Below, in pieces: positions 39,994-48,559 of a stretch of 64,000 nucleotides of DNA. The stretch lies in the NCBI GenBank assembly GCA_963815125.1, contig CAWFFM010000004.1, forward strand, positions 152,573-216,572. The letters run 5' to 3'. The position numbers were made by a program, and so were the translations under genes. A model generated the notes under the pieces. It was not told where the DNA came from and did no database searches. It saw nothing but the letters and a program-made list of their open reading frames with translations. How positions within the stretch are numbered: the first letter of the stretch is position 1; every line of letters starts with the position of its first letter. Origin of the DNA: Actinocatenispora sp963815125 (lineage in GTDB: Bacteria > Actinomycetota > Actinomycetes > Mycobacteriales > Micromonosporaceae).

Positions 39994-40464
39994 TCAGGGG
40001 GTGGGGATGCGGGGGTCGGGGGGTTGGTCGGTGGCGCAGTGGCGGCATTTGGTGGCGGCGGCGGGCAGGTCCTCGGACAGGCAGGCCGGGCAGGTCTTGG
40101 TCGGCGCGGGATCGCCGAAGACGGTCACGCCGCGTTGTGACTGGATCAGCTTGTAGGGGAGTACGACGAAGAAGTACACCGCGGCGATCAGGATCACGAA
40201 GTACAGCAGGGCGGCGATGAACGAGCCGAAGTCCATGAACGTGTTGCGGTTCCCCGTCGCGCCGAGTTGTACGCCCAGGCCGATCGACTGGTCGCCCTGT
40301 ATGGCGGCGACCAGTGGGTTGATCAGGTAGGTCGTGAAGGCCTGTACGAGGGTGCTGAACGCCAGCGCGATGACCAGACCGATGGCGATGACGATGACGT
40401 CGCCGCGCATCAGGAAGCCCTTGAAGTCGTTGAGGCTCTTGGAATCCTTCAGGTCCTTGAGCAC
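39994..40464 (-). CDS. mscL: Large-conductance mechanosensitive channel with zinc-ribbon tail
   Basis: A 156-residue channel that opens under membrane tension to release osmolytes. The N-terminal helix LNDFKGFLMRGDVIVIAIGLVIA (in pieces) and first transmembrane helix are followed by a periplasmic loop (ATGNRNTFMDFG) and a second helix (LLYFVILIAAVYFFVVLPY). After the cytoplasmic segment a small CPAC-(11)-CRHC zinc-ribbon follows, which E. coli MscL lacks. The start MLKDLKDSKSLNDFKGF is typical for actinobacterial members. Confidence 0.93.
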   Translation of the reverse strand: MLKDLKDSKSLNDFKGFLMRGDVIVIAIGLVIALAFSTLVQAFTTYLINPLVAAIQGDQSIGLGVQLGATGNRNTFMDFGSFIAALLYFVILIAAVYFFVVLPYKLIQSQRGVTVFGDPAPTKTCPACLSEDLPAAATKCRHCATDQPPDPRIPTP

Positions 40465-40613
40465 GCCGTGGTCCCCCCTCGCGGCCGGCCGCCACCGGTC
40501 GTCCCGGATGGGGCTGCGTCAGGCACGTTCAGAAGGAACAATATCGCTCTCTGTGAATTTGCCGTTGCGATCCGGCGGGTTTGCGTGCCGCCGCACCGGT
40601 ACGGTCCCTCCGC

Positions 40614-41288
40614 TCAGCGGCGGGTGGCGGTGAGGTCCGCGTCGCTGCGTCCGGAGGTGAGCAGATCGAGGGCGGCGAGTCGGCGGGCGCGGCGGCGTAC
40701 GAACAGCGCGGTACCGAGACCGCCGAGCACCACCGCGGCCAGCAGCACCCAGGAGAAGCCGCTCAGCCAGCGTTCGGCGGCCCGCCCGAGTGAGTAGATG
40801 ACCAGCGTGGTGCCGGTGGCCCAGAGGACGCCACCGCCGGCGTTGGCGAGCAGGAACTTCCAGTACGGCATGCGCAGCGATCCGGCGATCGGGCCGGCCA
40901 GGATGCGCAGCAGCGCGACGAACCGGCCGAAGAACACCGTCCAGATGCCCCACCGGTGGAACGTCTGCTCGGCGCGGGCGATCTTGCTGGGACCCAGATG
41001 CTTGGGAAAACGCTTTCCCAAGCGGAGGAACAGCGCCTCGCCGCCCCGCCGCCCGATCAGGTAGCCGCAGGAGTCCCCGATGATCGCGCCGAGGCTTGCC
41101 GCACCGGCGACCCCCCACACCGAGACGCTCCCGGTACTGGCCAGCAGGGCGGCGCTGACCAGCGCGATCTCCCCCGGCAGAGGGATGCCCATGCTCTCGA
41201 TCCCGATCACCAGCAACAGCAGTACGTACACCGCAAGTGGTGGAATCGTGCTGAGCCATGTCTCCACGCCGTGCACCACTACCTCCAC
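40614..41288 (-). CDS. DedA-family membrane protein
   Basis: A 224-residue polytopic protein of the DedA/SNARE-associated superfamily, implicated in undecaprenyl-phosphate or phospholipid flipping and membrane homeostasis. It has the conserved GIESMGIPLPGEIAL, GDSCGYLIGRRGGEAL, FFGRFVALLRILAGPIAG and NAGGGVLWATG segments. The essential acidic and arginine residues (E in PGE, R in GRF) are present. It ends in a basic cytoplasmic tail. It stands between mscL and the SUOX cluster with its own promoter region. Confidence 0.92.
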   Translation of the reverse strand: MEVVVHGVETWLSTIPPLAVYVLLLLVIGIESMGIPLPGEIALVSAALLASTGSVSVWGVAGAASLGAIIGDSCGYLIGRRGGEALFLRLGKRFPKHLGPSKIARAEQTFHRWGIWTVFFGRFVALLRILAGPIAGSLRMPYWKFLLANAGGGVLWATGTTLVIYSLGRAAERWLSGFSWVLLAAVVLGGLGTALFVRRRARRLAALDLLTSGRSDADLTATRR

Positions 41289-41468
41289 CTGGCTGGATCA
41301 GCTGACCGGTACGGCCACCCTGCCGACGCTATTCGGCCGCGCGCGTCCTGTCATCCCGGCATACCCGGAGTCGACCGTGAGTGGCCCGTTCGATGACCCT
41401 CGCCGCGTACTCCGGACCATCAGGCTGCCATCCGGCCCCCTGGCCGGCCGCCGGCGGGTGCCGGTTGC

Positions 41469-41906
41469 TCACCTGGGTCGGCGCGGCCGCCGCAGCACGG
41501 CGACGACGGCGGTGCCCAGCCATACCCCGGCCAGGACGATCAGCAGGCCACGCCAGTACGGCAACGGCAGTGCGGACGGGTTGCTGGCCCGGTGTCCGAA
41601 TCCGAGCGCCAGCGGCACCCCGAACAGCAGCAGTACGCCGCTGACCAGCAGCCCACCGCGCAGCACGCCGCGCAGCCAGATCGGCACCAGCCGTCCGAGC
41701 ACCGCGCCGGTCAGCAGCGCGACCGGCGCGAGCACCAGGTCGTGGCCGAGCACACCGGCCAGGACGAACAGCGGGTAGCCGACCGTACGCGGCCCCGACG
41801 GGTCGCCGACCAGCCCGAACACCCCGTAGCCGGCCACCACGACACCGGCCAGGACGAGCAGTGTCCGTACCGCCCGTAGCGGTCGGTCAGCAGGTGGGCC
41901 GGTCAT
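41469..41906 (-). CDS. Small polytopic membrane protein
   Basis: A 145-residue protein with four predicted helices (AVRTLLVLAGVVVAGYGVFG, PLFVLAGVLGHDLVLAPVALL and two C-terminal helices) and a basic end. Family not recognised. It is the last gene of a five-gene leftward operon: its ATG overlaps the stop of the sulfite-oxidase-like gene by 4 nt. It may assemble with the molybdoenzyme's membrane part, but that is only inferred from the coupling. Confidence 0.75.
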   Translation of the reverse strand: MTGPPADRPLRAVRTLLVLAGVVVAGYGVFGLVGDPSGPRTVGYPLFVLAGVLGHDLVLAPVALLTGAVLGRLVPIWLRGVLRGGLLVSGVLLLFGVPLALGFGHRASNPSALPLPYWRGLLIVLAGVWLGTAVVAVLRRPRRPR

Positions 41907-43111
41907 GGCATCGATCGCAGCCGTTGTACCCACTTCGTCTGCATCACACCGGGCAGGTCCGGTGCGATCAGCCGGCACGGGAAGCCGTGGTCGAGGTCCA
42001 GTACCGCATCGCCGAGGCGCAGCGCCAACAGAGTCAGCGGGTCGAGTGCATGCCCGGCGGGCAGTACCGAGGTGCGGTACAGCCCGTGCGGCTGCATCGA
42101 CTCCACCCACACCCGGCTGCCCGCCGGCGCGTCCACCAGGGCCAGCAGGTCACGCATCCGTACGCCGGTCCAGCGCGCGGTCGCGCTCCAGCCCTCCACG
42201 CAGGCGATCGGCAGGTCGACGGTGTACTGCGGCATCGCCGCCAGCTCGGCCAGCGTGAGCAGCCTGGTACGCCGTCCCTCGACGCGCAGGTGGAAGCCAG
42301 GATCGCGGGCCACTGCGGTCACCCCGGCCTCGACCGCCGACTTGTTCACCGGCAGCTGCTGCGGGCCGATGTCCGGGCGGCGCGGGCCGAGCAGTGCCAG
42401 TGGGGCCAGCGGCCGTACGGTCTCGCCCACGGTCACCAGGGTGAGGGTGCCGGCCGCCGCGGCCACCGCGGTGAGGAAACCGCGCCGGGCGCCGTCCGGG
42501 TTCTGCTGCCCCGAGGTCGACGGTGCCGCAGCGCGTTTCCGCCGACGCAGCGCGCGTACGATCACCGGTGCCTTGACACCCAGGTGCACCAGCAGCGCGC
42601 CGATGGTGATCCAGCCCGTCCAGTAGTGCGCGACGGTGAAGAAGAACGGCATCGGACGGTACCAGCGCAATGTGTTCAGGATGCCGGTGACCAGTTCGAA
42701 CACCCCACCGGCCACCAGCACCGCGATGCTCGCGCGGGCCAGCAGGTGCGGCAGGTTGCGTACCGGTGGCCATTCGAACAGCTTCGGGTACGCCGCCCAC
42801 AGCTTGGCCAGCAGCAGCGGCACCGCCACCAGACCGGTCGCCACATGCAGTCCCTGGGTGATCCGGTAGAGCTGTACCGGTCGGGACGGCCAGGCGAACC
42901 ACCCGCTCGGATGCTGGATCAGGTGACTGACCAGGCCGGTGCCGAAGCAGATCGCGAACGCCACGCCCAGTACGGCACCGAGTTGGCTGGTCAGCCGCTC
43001 GGACCGCAGCGGTGAGCGGAAGGCGTCAGCCCGGAACGGGCCGCGACGCAGCCGGTCCGGTGGTACCGGGAACGGCCGGTGGATCAGTCCCGGCCCAGGG
43101 CGGCGAACCAT
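41903..43111 (-). CDS. Membrane-anchored sulfite-oxidase-like molybdopterin oxidoreductase
   Basis: A 402-residue protein. About 190 N-terminal residues carry four or five membrane helices with histidines suited to haem binding (GLVSHLIQHPSG, THGLHVATG-like ITQGLHVATG, FTVAHYWTGWITIGALLVHLG), resembling a cytochrome b561-type anchor. The C-terminal ~180 residues form the molybdopterin-binding SUOX fold with the Mo-ligand Cys in LPIACVEGWSATARWTG. A GGAGG site 8 nt upstream supports the ATG. Substrate unknown; methionine-sulfoxide or sulfite-type chemistry is only a family analogy. Confidence 0.88.
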   Translation of the reverse strand: MVRRPGPGLIHRPFPVPPDRLRRGPFRADAFRSPLRSERLTSQLGAVLGVAFAICFGTGLVSHLIQHPSGWFAWPSRPVQLYRITQGLHVATGLVAVPLLLAKLWAAYPKLFEWPPVRNLPHLLARASIAVLVAGGVFELVTGILNTLRWYRPMPFFFTVAHYWTGWITIGALLVHLGVKAPVIVRALRRRKRAAAPSTSGQQNPDGARRGFLTAVAAAAGTLTLVTVGETVRPLAPLALLGPRRPDIGPQQLPVNKSAVEAGVTAVARDPGFHLRVEGRRTRLLTLAELAAMPQYTVDLPIACVEGWSATARWTGVRMRDLLALVDAPAGSRVWVESMQPHGLYRTSVLPAGHALDPLTLLALRLGDAVLDLDHGFPCRLIAPDLPGVMQTKWVQRLRSMP

Positions 43112-43779
43112 CGGCCTGCCTCCGTCCAGCTCTCCCCGACCCGCAACGCGGCTGCGCCGGCCACCGCGGGCAGCTGGTCGGCGGTGACGTACGCCCAGCG
43201 GAACGGCGCGCTCTGCGTACCGCGGTGGCGGAGCCGTACGGTGACCGCGCCCCCGGTACGGCCCGGTGCGGCGAGCTCGACCAGTACGGTGCCCGTACCG
43301 GCCAGCAGTTCCCGGCACCTGGCCAGCAGCCGTACCGGATCGCCGCCGATGCCGACATTGCCGTCGGCGAGCAGTACGTGCTGCCAGCGACCCTCCGCGG
43401 GCAGGCGTTGGAAGATCGAGCGGTGCAGCGCCACCCCACCTCGGGCCCGGGTCAACCGGACCGCGGCCGGTGACACGTCCACGCCCAGCGCGGCGACGCC
43501 CGTGGCGGCCACCGCGGCGGTGAAGCGCCCCGGGCCGCACCCCACGTCCAGGGTCGGTCCGGTGCACCGGGACAGCAGGGACGCGTCGGCACCGTGCAGT
43601 CCACCGGACCAGTCCGCTATGTCCACAGTGGACCATGAGCCATCGGTCGTGCCGACCGTCAGGTCGGGCGGGCAACCGGCGGCGGTGGCGGCGAGTGCCG
43701 CATCGTAGAGTTCGAGCGCCGTGCACTGCCCGTCCTCGGTTCGGACAAGCGTGCCGGTGCCCACCGCAACCCCGGTCAT
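43084..43779 (-). CDS. SAM-dependent class I methyltransferase
   Basis: A 231-residue enzyme with the SAM-binding glycine motif TLDVGCGPGRFTAAVA and the following acidic residue (GVDVSPAAVRL). The N-terminal helix region LELYDAALAATAAG precedes the Rossmann core. The substrate is not evident; the sugar-related neighbours suggest a glycan, lipid or small-molecule acceptor. The ATG overlaps the DUF2064 gene's stop (ATGA), and its own end overlaps the next start by 28 nt. Confidence 0.87.
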   Translation of the reverse strand: MTGVAVGTGTLVRTEDGQCTALELYDAALAATAAGCPPDLTVGTTDGSWSTVDIADWSGGLHGADASLLSRCTGPTLDVGCGPGRFTAAVAATGVAALGVDVSPAAVRLTRARGGVALHRSIFQRLPAEGRWQHVLLADGNVGIGGDPVRLLARCRELLAGTGTVLVELAAPGRTGGAVTVRLRHRGTQSAPFRWAYVTADQLPAVAGAAALRVGESWTEAGRWFAALGRD

Positions 43780-44426
43780 ACCGCCACCGCCGACCCGAAC
43801 ACGTCGCGTACGGCGGTGACGAACCGGCTGCCGGTACGGTCGGCCATCGCCGCCGCGACCAGCTGGGCATCGGTGGCGGTGTCCACGTCCCGCAGTTCGG
43901 CCAGCACCGCCACCCGCAGGCCACGCTCGCGCAGTGCCGCCAGGGTGCGTTCCCCGGTGTCGGGCCGGGACATCGGTACGCCGCGCAGCGCCGCGCCGTG
44001 TACCGGGTCGCGCAGGCCCAGTGCCCACCAGCCGCCGTCCGTGGCGGGACCGAGTACCGCGTCCGTGTCGCGCAGGCGGGCCAGTGCCGTCGTGAGCGCC
44101 GCGCCGGTCAGCTGCGGGGTGTCCATGCCCACCAGCAGGCTGGCCGTGCCGGGCCGGGCGGTGTCGGCGTACGCGTTGGCCAGCCGCTCGGCCAGTCCTT
44201 CGCCGCGCTGTCGCACCACCGCGATGCCGCCGGGATGCGGTACGGGCTGCCCGGACAGTACGAGGACCCGCCGGTCGGCCGCCGCGGCGGCCACCGTGTC
44301 GAGGGTGTCGGCCAGCGCCGCGGCGGCCACCCTGGCTGCCTGCTCGGCGGTGGCCGGCGGGCACAACCTGGTCTTGACCCGACCGGGTACCGGTTCCTTC
44401 GCCAGCACCAGCAGCTGCGCCCTCAT
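43776..44426 (-). CDS. DUF2064 (TIGR04282-type) glycosyltransferase-like protein
   Basis: A 216-residue protein with the GT-A-like nucleotide-binding start LLVLAKEPVPGRVKTRLCPP and the conserved GMDTPQLTGAAL and VLGPATDGGWWALGLR motifs of the DUF2064 family. That family resembles MobA/CofC-type nucleotidyltransferases and is annotated as glycosyltransferase. DUF2064 genes typically neighbour a family 2 glycosyltransferase, as here. Its ATG overlaps the GT2 stop codon by 4 nt. Confidence 0.87.
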   Translation of the reverse strand: MRAQLLVLAKEPVPGRVKTRLCPPATAEQAARVAAAALADTLDTVAAAAADRRVLVLSGQPVPHPGGIAVVRQRGEGLAERLANAYADTARPGTASLLVGMDTPQLTGAALTTALARLRDTDAVLGPATDGGWWALGLRDPVHGAALRGVPMSRPDTGERTLAALRERGLRVAVLAELRDVDTATDAQLVAAAMADRTGSRFVTAVRDVFGSAVAV

Positions 44427-45133
44427 CGCGGCATACCATCCACTGTGGAGTATAGAGGTTTCTCCACTGTGGAGACGGAGACGGTACGCAGGATGCGGCT
44501 CATGTCCCTGGTGGCACGCAGTGTCCCGGCCACCGTGCCGGTCACCTTCGACCGGGTGCCCGCCGCCCGGGGCCGGTAGGCCACGTCGACCTCCAACACC
44601 CGCCACCGCCGCTGCGCGGCCCGTACCAGCATCTCCAGCGGGTAGCCGAACCGCCGGTCGGTCAACCCGAGATCCAGCAGTGCGCTGCGGCGCGCGGCGC
44701 GCATCGGCCCCAGGTCGTGTACCGGCAGCCCGGCCCGGTACCGCAGCAGCGCGGCCAGCCCGGCATTGGCCAGCCGGGCATGCACCGGCCAGGCGTCCCG
44801 GGTGGTGGGCCGACGCCGACCCACCACCAGATCCGCGCTGCCCGCCACGACCGGATCGGCCACGCTCGGCAGCCCGGCCGGATCGAACGACCCGTCGGCG
44901 TCCAGGAAGCACACCACGTCGGCGGTCGCGGCGCACAGCCCGGCATGTGCGGCGGCGCCGAAGCCCCGCTGCGGTACGGCGATCACCTGCGCGCCGTGGG
45001 CCGCGGCGACCTGTGCGGAACCGTCCGTCGAACCGTTGTCCGCCACGATCGCCCGGTAACCGGACGGCAGGCGGGTCAGCACCCAGGGCAGCGCCGCAGC
45101 TTCGTCGAGACAGGGGAGTACCACATCGATCAT
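44423..45133 (-). CDS. Family 2 glycosyltransferase
   Basis: A 236-residue GT-A enzyme that transfers a sugar from a nucleotide or dolichol-type donor. It has the conserved nucleotide-binding start VVLPCLDEAAALPWVL, IVADNGSTDGS and the DXD-like CFLDADGSFDP. It lacks C-terminal membrane helices, unlike dolichyl-phosphate mannose synthases with anchors. First gene of the leftward operon, divergent from a large membrane protein gene across a 130-bp promoter region. The coding 3' end carries two palindromic ccactgtgg sites. Confidence 0.9.
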   Translation of the reverse strand: MIDVVLPCLDEAAALPWVLTRLPSGYRAIVADNGSTDGSAQVAAAHGAQVIAVPQRGFGAAAHAGLCAATADVVCFLDADGSFDPAGLPSVADPVVAGSADLVVGRRRPTTRDAWPVHARLANAGLAALLRYRAGLPVHDLGPMRAARRSALLDLGLTDRRFGYPLEMLVRAAQRRWRVLEVDVAYRPRAAGTRSKVTGTVAGTLRATRDMSRILRTVSVSTVEKPLYSTVDGMPR

Positions 45134-45263
45134 GCGGTCGAATCTAGGCAGCGCAACGGATCGATGTTCCTTACAAACTGCGGACGTCGCCTGTACGGGT
45201 GCCGGATGTTACGAACCGCGAACGTGTCCGCCGTCCGGTCCGTGTCCCGGTTAGGGTGCCGGT

Positions 45264-46798
45264 GTGCCCCGCAGCGCCGTCCTGCCGTCCGCCGCCCGTA
45301 CCGGTCCGCCGCAACGACCCGCCGCCCGTACCGGACTGCGGCTCGTACTGGGGCTCGGCGTGGCCAGCGCACTGGTGCTGGGCAGCCGGATCGCCGGGCT
45401 GCTGCTGTCCGATCCCGACGGCACGCTCCACCTGGGACAGACGTACCCGATCGCCGGCGCCTGGCGACAGAGCTTCACCGGATGGCTGCTGGTACCGGTA
45501 GCTGCCGCCGTGCTGCTGTGGTGGGGCTGGCCCCGGCTGGCCGCGCGACTGGCCTGGCGTGGACTGCTGGTCGGGTCGACGCTGACTGCGGCAGCCTGGT
45601 CGGTGGCACTGGCACTCGCGGACGGTCCACGCGGGCTGACCGCGCCGCTGGCGCCGTATCAGCAGTATCCGCACGACGTACCCCGGGTGCACGACCTCGG
45701 CAGGTTCCTGCCGGATTTCCATCGGCATGTGGTCGATCCGGCGAACGGTCCGGTCTGGGCGGTACACGTGGGTGGCCATCCGCCCGGCGCGTTGGCCGTG
45801 TTCGTCCTGCTCGACCGGGTCGGACTGGGCGGCCTCGGCTGGGCGGCGGCATTGTGCGTGGCCGGCGGTGCGCTCGCGGTACCCAGCGTGCTGGCGGTGG
45901 TACGGCTGCTCGGCTCCGCCGCCACGGGCACCGATACCGGCACGGCACCGGCACCGATACCGGCACCGGCATGGAGATCGCCCGGCGGGCCGCGGTGTTC
46001 GTACCGTTGGCGCCGGCCGCGCTGTGGATCGCCAGCAGCGCCGACGCGCTGTTCGCCGGGATCGCCGCGGCGGGCATCTACGCCCTGGCGTACGCGGCGG
46101 CCCGGCACGATAGGCGCGCCGACCTGCTGGCCGCGTTGGGCGGTCTGGCCCTGGGCGGCTGCCTGCTGCTGTCCTACGGGCTGAGCCTGCTGGTGCTGCC
46201 CGCCGTCGCGGTGGTACTGGTACAGCGCCGGATCCGGCCGCTGCTGATCGGCGGCGTTGTCGTCGTCGCCGTACTGGGCGCGGTCCAGCTGGCCGGCTTC
46301 GACTGGTGGCAGGGCCTCGCGCTGGCCGCCGAACGGACCCGTACCGGGGTACGCGACGCGCACCCGCCGACGGTCTGGCAGGACCGGCCGACGTGGTACT
46401 TCGTGGTCGCCAACCCGGCTGCGGTGGCGGTCTGCGTCGGCCCGGCCACGGTCGCTGGCCTGGCGATGCTGCGCCGTGGCAGGCTGGCGGTGCTACCTGC
46501 GGCGATGGCCGCCGTGCTGGCCGGCGCGCTGCTGTCCAATCTGTCCAAGGGTGAGGTGGAACGCATCTATCTACCGTTCGCGGTGTGGCTGCTGCCGTTC
46601 GCCGCGCTGCTGCCGGACCGCGCGTCGGGCCCTGCGTCGGACCGCGCGTCGGGCCCTGCGTCGGGCCCTGCGTCGGGCCCCGCGCGGGATCCGGAGAAAC
46701 CGACCGGATCCCGCCGGATCCCGGTCCGGTCGGTCGCGCTCGCCGGACAGCTCGGCTGGGCCGTGCTGATCGCCGGCACCGTACGGACCTGGTGGTGA
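45264..46798 (+). pseudogene. Large polytopic membrane protein (GT-C-like), interrupted by a 1-nt frameshift
   Basis: The reading begins VPRSAVLPSAARTGPPQRP with membrane helices and the conserved HVGGHPPGALAVFVLLDRVGL segment, then loses frame near residue 227. From 45944 to the end, the next frame continues the same protein: MEIARRAAVFVPLAPAALW, helices, then IYLPFAVWLLPFAALLP. Together they make about 511 residues with about ten helices, like mannosyltransferase-type GT-C proteins. The break falls in a GGCACC/GATACC hexamer array where one unit has only five bases (45939-45943); inserting one C restores one frame. Confidence 0.75.
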
Positions 46799-47508
46799 AC
46801 CCGGTGTCCACGCAGCGCCCGGCACGCGTCCTGGTCGTCGACGACGACCCGACGGTGTCCGACGTGGTACGCCGCTACCTGCAACGCGACGGCATCGACG
46901 TACGGTTGGCGGCCGATGGTGTGGACGCCCTGGCACAGTTCCACCGCTACCACCCCGATCTGGTGGTACTGGACCTGATGCTGCCCGGCATGGACGGCAT
47001 CGAGGTGTGCCGGCAGATCCGGGCCGACGGGGACGTCGCGGTGATCATGCTGACCGCGCTGGGCGAGGAGTCCGACCGGGTACTGGGCCTGTCCACCGGG
47101 GCCGACGACTATGTGACCAAACCGTTCAGCCCGCGCGAACTGGCGCTGCGGGTGCAGTCGGTGCTGCGCCGCTCGTACCGGCCGGAGAGTACGGACGAGG
47201 TTCCGGTGCTCAGCGACGGCGTACTGACGGTGGACACCGCGGCGCGGATCGCCACCCTGGACGGTGCTGCGCTGGCGCTGACCGTACGGGAATTCGACCT
47301 GCTGGCCTTCCTGATGCGTCACCCGGGCCGGGCGTACCGTCGGGCCGAACTGCTGGAAGCGGTGTGGGGCTGGACATTCGGCGACCATTCGACCGTGACC
47401 GTCCACGTACGACGGTTGCGGGAGAAGATCGAGCCGGAGACCACCGCACCGTCCCGGATCGTCACCGTATGGGGTGTGGGCTACCGCTACCAACCGGTGG
47501 GAGGCTGA
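46795..47508 (+). CDS. OmpR-family response regulator
   Basis: A 237-residue response regulator with acidic pocket LVVDDDP, phosphoacceptor Asp60 in VVLDLMLPG, TKPFSPREL and a winged-helix DNA-binding domain ending VWGVGYRYQPVGG. The GTG start overlaps the preceding membrane gene's TGA by 4 nt; another GTG lies 9 nt later. It is followed 1 nt later by its histidine kinase gene. Coupling to the large membrane protein implies the pair senses or controls the sugar/envelope cluster. Confidence 0.93.
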   Translation: MNPVSTQRPARVLVVDDDPTVSDVVRRYLQRDGIDVRLAADGVDALAQFHRYHPDLVVLDLMLPGMDGIEVCRQIRADGDVAVIMLTALGEESDRVLGLSTGADDYVTKPFSPRELALRVQSVLRRSYRPESTDEVPVLSDGVLTVDTAARIATLDGAALALTVREFDLLAFLMRHPGRAYRRAELLEAVWGWTFGDHSTVTVHVRRLREKIEPETTAPSRIVTVWGVGYRYQPVGG

Positions 47509-47509
47509 C

Positions 47510-48529
47510 ATGACGGACCGGATCCTGGTGGTGCTGATCGCGCTGGTCTGCTCGCTGGCGGTCGCACTGCCCGGCGCGTTGTGGCTCCGCGGTCGTCGGC
47601 ACCGTTCGGTCACCACGCACGTCGCGGTACTCATCGCGGTCGCGGTGCTGTCCGTCGTGGCCGGTGTGGTCGGCACCGCGCTGGCCATGTTCATCTCCCC
47701 GCACGACCTGACCGTGCTGTTGACGGTGATCGTGGTGGCCGGTGCGGTGAGTCTCGCGGTCGCCCTGTGGCTGGGCCGTGGGCTCGCCGCCCGCAGCATG
47801 TGGGCCGCCGAGGCGCGGGAGCGGGAACGTCGGTTGGAGGCCAGCCGCCGGGAACTCGTCGCGTGGGTCAGCCACGACCTGCGCAGCCCGCTGGCCGGGC
47901 TGCGGGCGATGGCCGAGGCGCTGGAGGACGGCGTGGTTGGTGACCCGGAGACCGTCGCGGACTACCACCGGCTGATCCGGGTCGAGACCGACCGGATGGC
48001 CGGGCTCGTCGACGACCTGTTCGAACTGTCCCGGATCAACGCCGGCGCGCTGCGGCTGTCGCTGTCCGCGGTCCCGCTGGCCGACCTGATCTCCGACGCG
48101 ATCGCCTCCGCCGAGCCGCTCGCCGCCGCGAAACGGATCCGGCTGGTCGCCGCCGACGACGGCTGGCCGGTGGTGCAGGGCAGCGAACCGGAACTGTCCC
48201 GGGTACTGGCCAACCTGCTGCGCAACGCCATCCGGCACACCCCGTCGGACGGCACGGTCACCGTGACCGGCGGCAGCGGCGCCGGGGTCGCCTGGTTCTC
48301 GGTCACCGACGCGTGCGGTGGCATCCCCGAACCGGACCTGCCCCGCGTCTTCGACGTGGCGTTCCGGGGCGAGAGTGCCCGTACCCCACGGCCGGCCGGC
48401 GGTGGCGGCGGGCTCGGGCTGGCGATCGTCCGTGGCCTGGTCGAGGCGCACGCCGGTCAGGTCGCGGTGAGCAACGTGACCGCCGAACCACTGTCCGGGT
48501 GCCGGTTCCTGGTCCAACTCCCCGCCTGA
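47510..48529 (+). CDS. Membrane sensor histidine kinase
   Basis: A 339-residue kinase with three N-terminal helices (res ~4-25, 38-60, 68-90) and only tiny extracytoplasmic loops, so it probably senses within the membrane. The HisKA site is SHDLRSPLAGLRA (His122). The ATPase domain shows NLLRNAIRHTP and GGGGGLGLAIVRG, with an unusually glycine-rich G2 box. Partner of the response regulator just upstream. Confidence 0.92.
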   Translation: MTDRILVVLIALVCSLAVALPGALWLRGRRHRSVTTHVAVLIAVAVLSVVAGVVGTALAMFISPHDLTVLLTVIVVAGAVSLAVALWLGRGLAARSMWAAEARERERRLEASRRELVAWVSHDLRSPLAGLRAMAEALEDGVVGDPETVADYHRLIRVETDRMAGLVDDLFELSRINAGALRLSLSAVPLADLISDAIASAEPLAAAKRIRLVAADDGWPVVQGSEPELSRVLANLLRNAIRHTPSDGTVTVTGGSGAGVAWFSVTDACGGIPEPDLPRVFDVAFRGESARTPRPAGGGGGLGLAIVRGLVEAHAGQVAVSNVTAEPLSGCRFLVQLPA

Positions 48530-48559
48530 CGCCCGCGTCCGGTTCCGCCGGCCCTGCGG

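Noticed and set aside
44449..44484. Twin ccactgtgg palindromes as an operator for the DUF2064 gene
   Set aside because: They lie within codons for STV repeats of the glycosyltransferase end; related cactgtgg sequences occur elsewhere inside coding DNA, so regulation is not supported.
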